NCBI GenBank assembly: GCA_964545665.1
Contig: CAZJGF010000032.1
Location: 1-14,843, forward strand
Direction of reading: 5' to 3'
DNA: 14,843 nt
Source: CAZJGF01 sp964545665
GTDB lineage: Bacteria; Chloroflexota; Dehalococcoidia; GIF9; AB-539-J10
Shown piece after piece: positions 14,158 through 14,843 of the stretch (positions are counted from its first letter, which is position 1; each line of letters opens with the position of its first letter). Made by a program: the position numbers and the translations under genes. The notes under the pieces are model-generated. The model made no database searches and was not told the DNA's origin. It was given only the letters and a program-made list of their open reading frames with translations.

Positions 14158-14727
14158 GTGAAAAGGAAGCCAACCAAGCGGGAAGCCATAATCGGCGGCT
14201 TATCATTAGCAATTACCACAATCCTGTGCGTCCTCATTATCCAGCATCGAGGCTATCTGGACCAAATAGCTAAGTGGGGTTATCTTGGTTGTTTTATTGT
14301 TAACCTGTTCGCCAGTGGCACCATGGTTGTGCCCGGCCTTGGCGTACTGATTACATTCACGCTGGGCGGAGTATTGAATCCGGCAATCGTTGGCGCTGTG
14401 GCCGGAATTGGCGAAGCAACCGGTGCTGTTGGTGCCTATTTGACCGGCTATGGTGGGAGAGGGTTAGTCCGAGACAATAGGAACGATCTTTATGTTCGCT
14501 TCACAAACCTAGTACAACGCCATGGCTCCAAAGCTGTTTTGCTCATGGCATCCATTTTGAATCCCCTTTACTATCCCTTCGCTGTGTTTATGGGCATGCT
14601 TCGCTTTGGACTGACCAGGTTTTTCCTTATGACCTGGGCCGGAAGAACGGTCAAAAACATGGTTCTGGCCTATCTGGGATACTTTGGCTTGCGGTCCATA
14701 CTGGAGTGGCTGGGGCTGAGCTTCTAG
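14158..14727 (+). CDS. Small VTT/DedA-like integral membrane protein
   Basis: 189 residues, strongly hydrophobic, with a basic N-terminus (MKRKPTKRE) and a first membrane segment at about 10-29. Residues 42-100 form the VTT-like core: a hydrophobic hairpin with VVPGLGVLITFTLGGVLNP and GIGEATGAVGAYLTGYGGRG, where E86 matches the acidic residue of DedA-type proteins. More segments follow at about 124-148 and 155-187. Family members act as lipid scramblases or transporters in the membrane; the substrate here is unknown. The GTG start has GAGAGG only 2 nt before it, too close for a normal ribosome binding site, and TATAAT ends 8 nt upstream. It may be read from its own promoter, from clpC read-through, or both. 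Confidence 0.8.
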   Translation: MKRKPTKREAIIGGLSLAITTILCVLIIQHRGYLDQIAKWGYLGCFIVNLFASGTMVVPGLGVLITFTLGGVLNPAIVGAVAGIGEATGAVGAYLTGYGGRGLVRDNRNDLYVRFTNLVQRHGSKAVLLMASILNPLYYPFAVFMGMLRFGLTRFFLMTWAGRTVKNMVLAYLGYFGLRSILEWLGLSF

Positions 14728-14728
14728 C

Positions 14729-14757
14729 TTGAATTTTGTCAGACTATCTGCTATGTT
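14729..14757 (+). promoter_or_regulatory. Promoter for the tRNA-Ala gene
   Basis: TTGAAT (14729-14734) is followed after 17 nt by TATGTT (14752-14757), with TGC just before it giving an extended -10. Ten nt separate the -10 from the first tRNA base. The -35 begins immediately after the VTT stop codon. Confidence 0.6.
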
Positions 14758-14767
14758 TTCCGTGTGT

Positions 14768-14843
14768 GGGGCTGTAGCTCAATTGGGAGAGCGCCTCAAT
14801 GGCATTGAGGAGGTAAGGGGTTCGAATCCCCTCAGCTCCACCA
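14768..14843 (+). tRNA. tRNA-Ala (anticodon GGC)
   Basis: 76 nt including an encoded CCA. The acceptor stem GGGGCTG pairs with CAGCTCC and contains the G3:U70 wobble pair that identifies alanine tRNAs. The D arm is GCTC/GAGC. The anticodon stem CCTCA/TGAGG encloses ATGGCAT, with anticodon GGC reading GCC codons. The T arm AGGGG/CCCCT encloses TTCGAAT. All stems pair fully. The gene ends at the last base of the window, so nothing can be said about sequence downstream of it. Confidence 0.97.

Noticed and set aside
14768..14843. tRNA-Ala as an integration (att) site with a mobile element in the window
   Set aside because: No integrase, no repeated tRNA 3' end and no mobile genes are visible; the window stops at the tRNA end.

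Overview
The window looks like a scaffold from an uncultured bacterium. It carries three runs of exactly 100 N, the usual assembly placeholder, and roughly balanced GC content. My best guess is a Dehalococcoidia-like member of the Chloroflexota. The reasons are an HspR-type MerR repressor in front of a ClpC-type ATPase, a full-length PolA whose proofreading site is degenerate, a GpsA with a GNTTWG nucleotide loop, and a gene order argF-der-plsY-gpsA-dnaJ that I recall from that group. The placement is inference from memory, not a database result.

Layout. Positions 1-2741 (minus) hold polA, complete except for the last few residues. A divergent promoter region, partly lost in a gap, separates it from a rightward housekeeping operon at 2919-8943: argF, a TPR-repeat gene, a PIN-domain gene, der, plsY, gpsA. 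The TPR and PIN genes are the unusual part. They sit between argF and der, overlap each other by 4 nt (GTGA), and the PIN gene overlaps der by 4 nt (ATGA). The TPR protein ends in a short charged tail that resembles the C-terminus of small PIN-toxin antitoxins. The cassette therefore looks like a toxin-antitoxin-like or RNA-processing pair whose antitoxin-like part is carried by a large TPR scaffold, wired translationally into an essential ribosome-assembly gene. This is the best candidate for an undescribed system here.

Positions 8949-14115 are rich in protein quality control. dnaJ (minus) converges on gpsA with 5 bp between stops. A CoA-pyrophosphatase-like NUDIX gene (plus) is divergent from dnaJ. 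hsp20 (minus) meets the NUDIX gene stop-to-stop with no spacer. hspR-clpC (plus) is divergent from hsp20. The two hsp20/hspR promoters are near-consensus and their -35 boxes form an exact inverted repeat, a natural place for HspR or another regulator to act on both. A small VTT/DedA-like membrane protein follows clpC, and a tRNA-Ala(GGC) with encoded CCA ends exactly at the right edge.

Two genes (NUDIX and VTT) start with GTG only 8-9 nt after a perfect TATAAT and have no properly spaced Shine-Dalgarno sequence, which suggests leaderless messages. No mobile element, CRISPR array, rRNA or obvious strong intrinsic terminator was seen.
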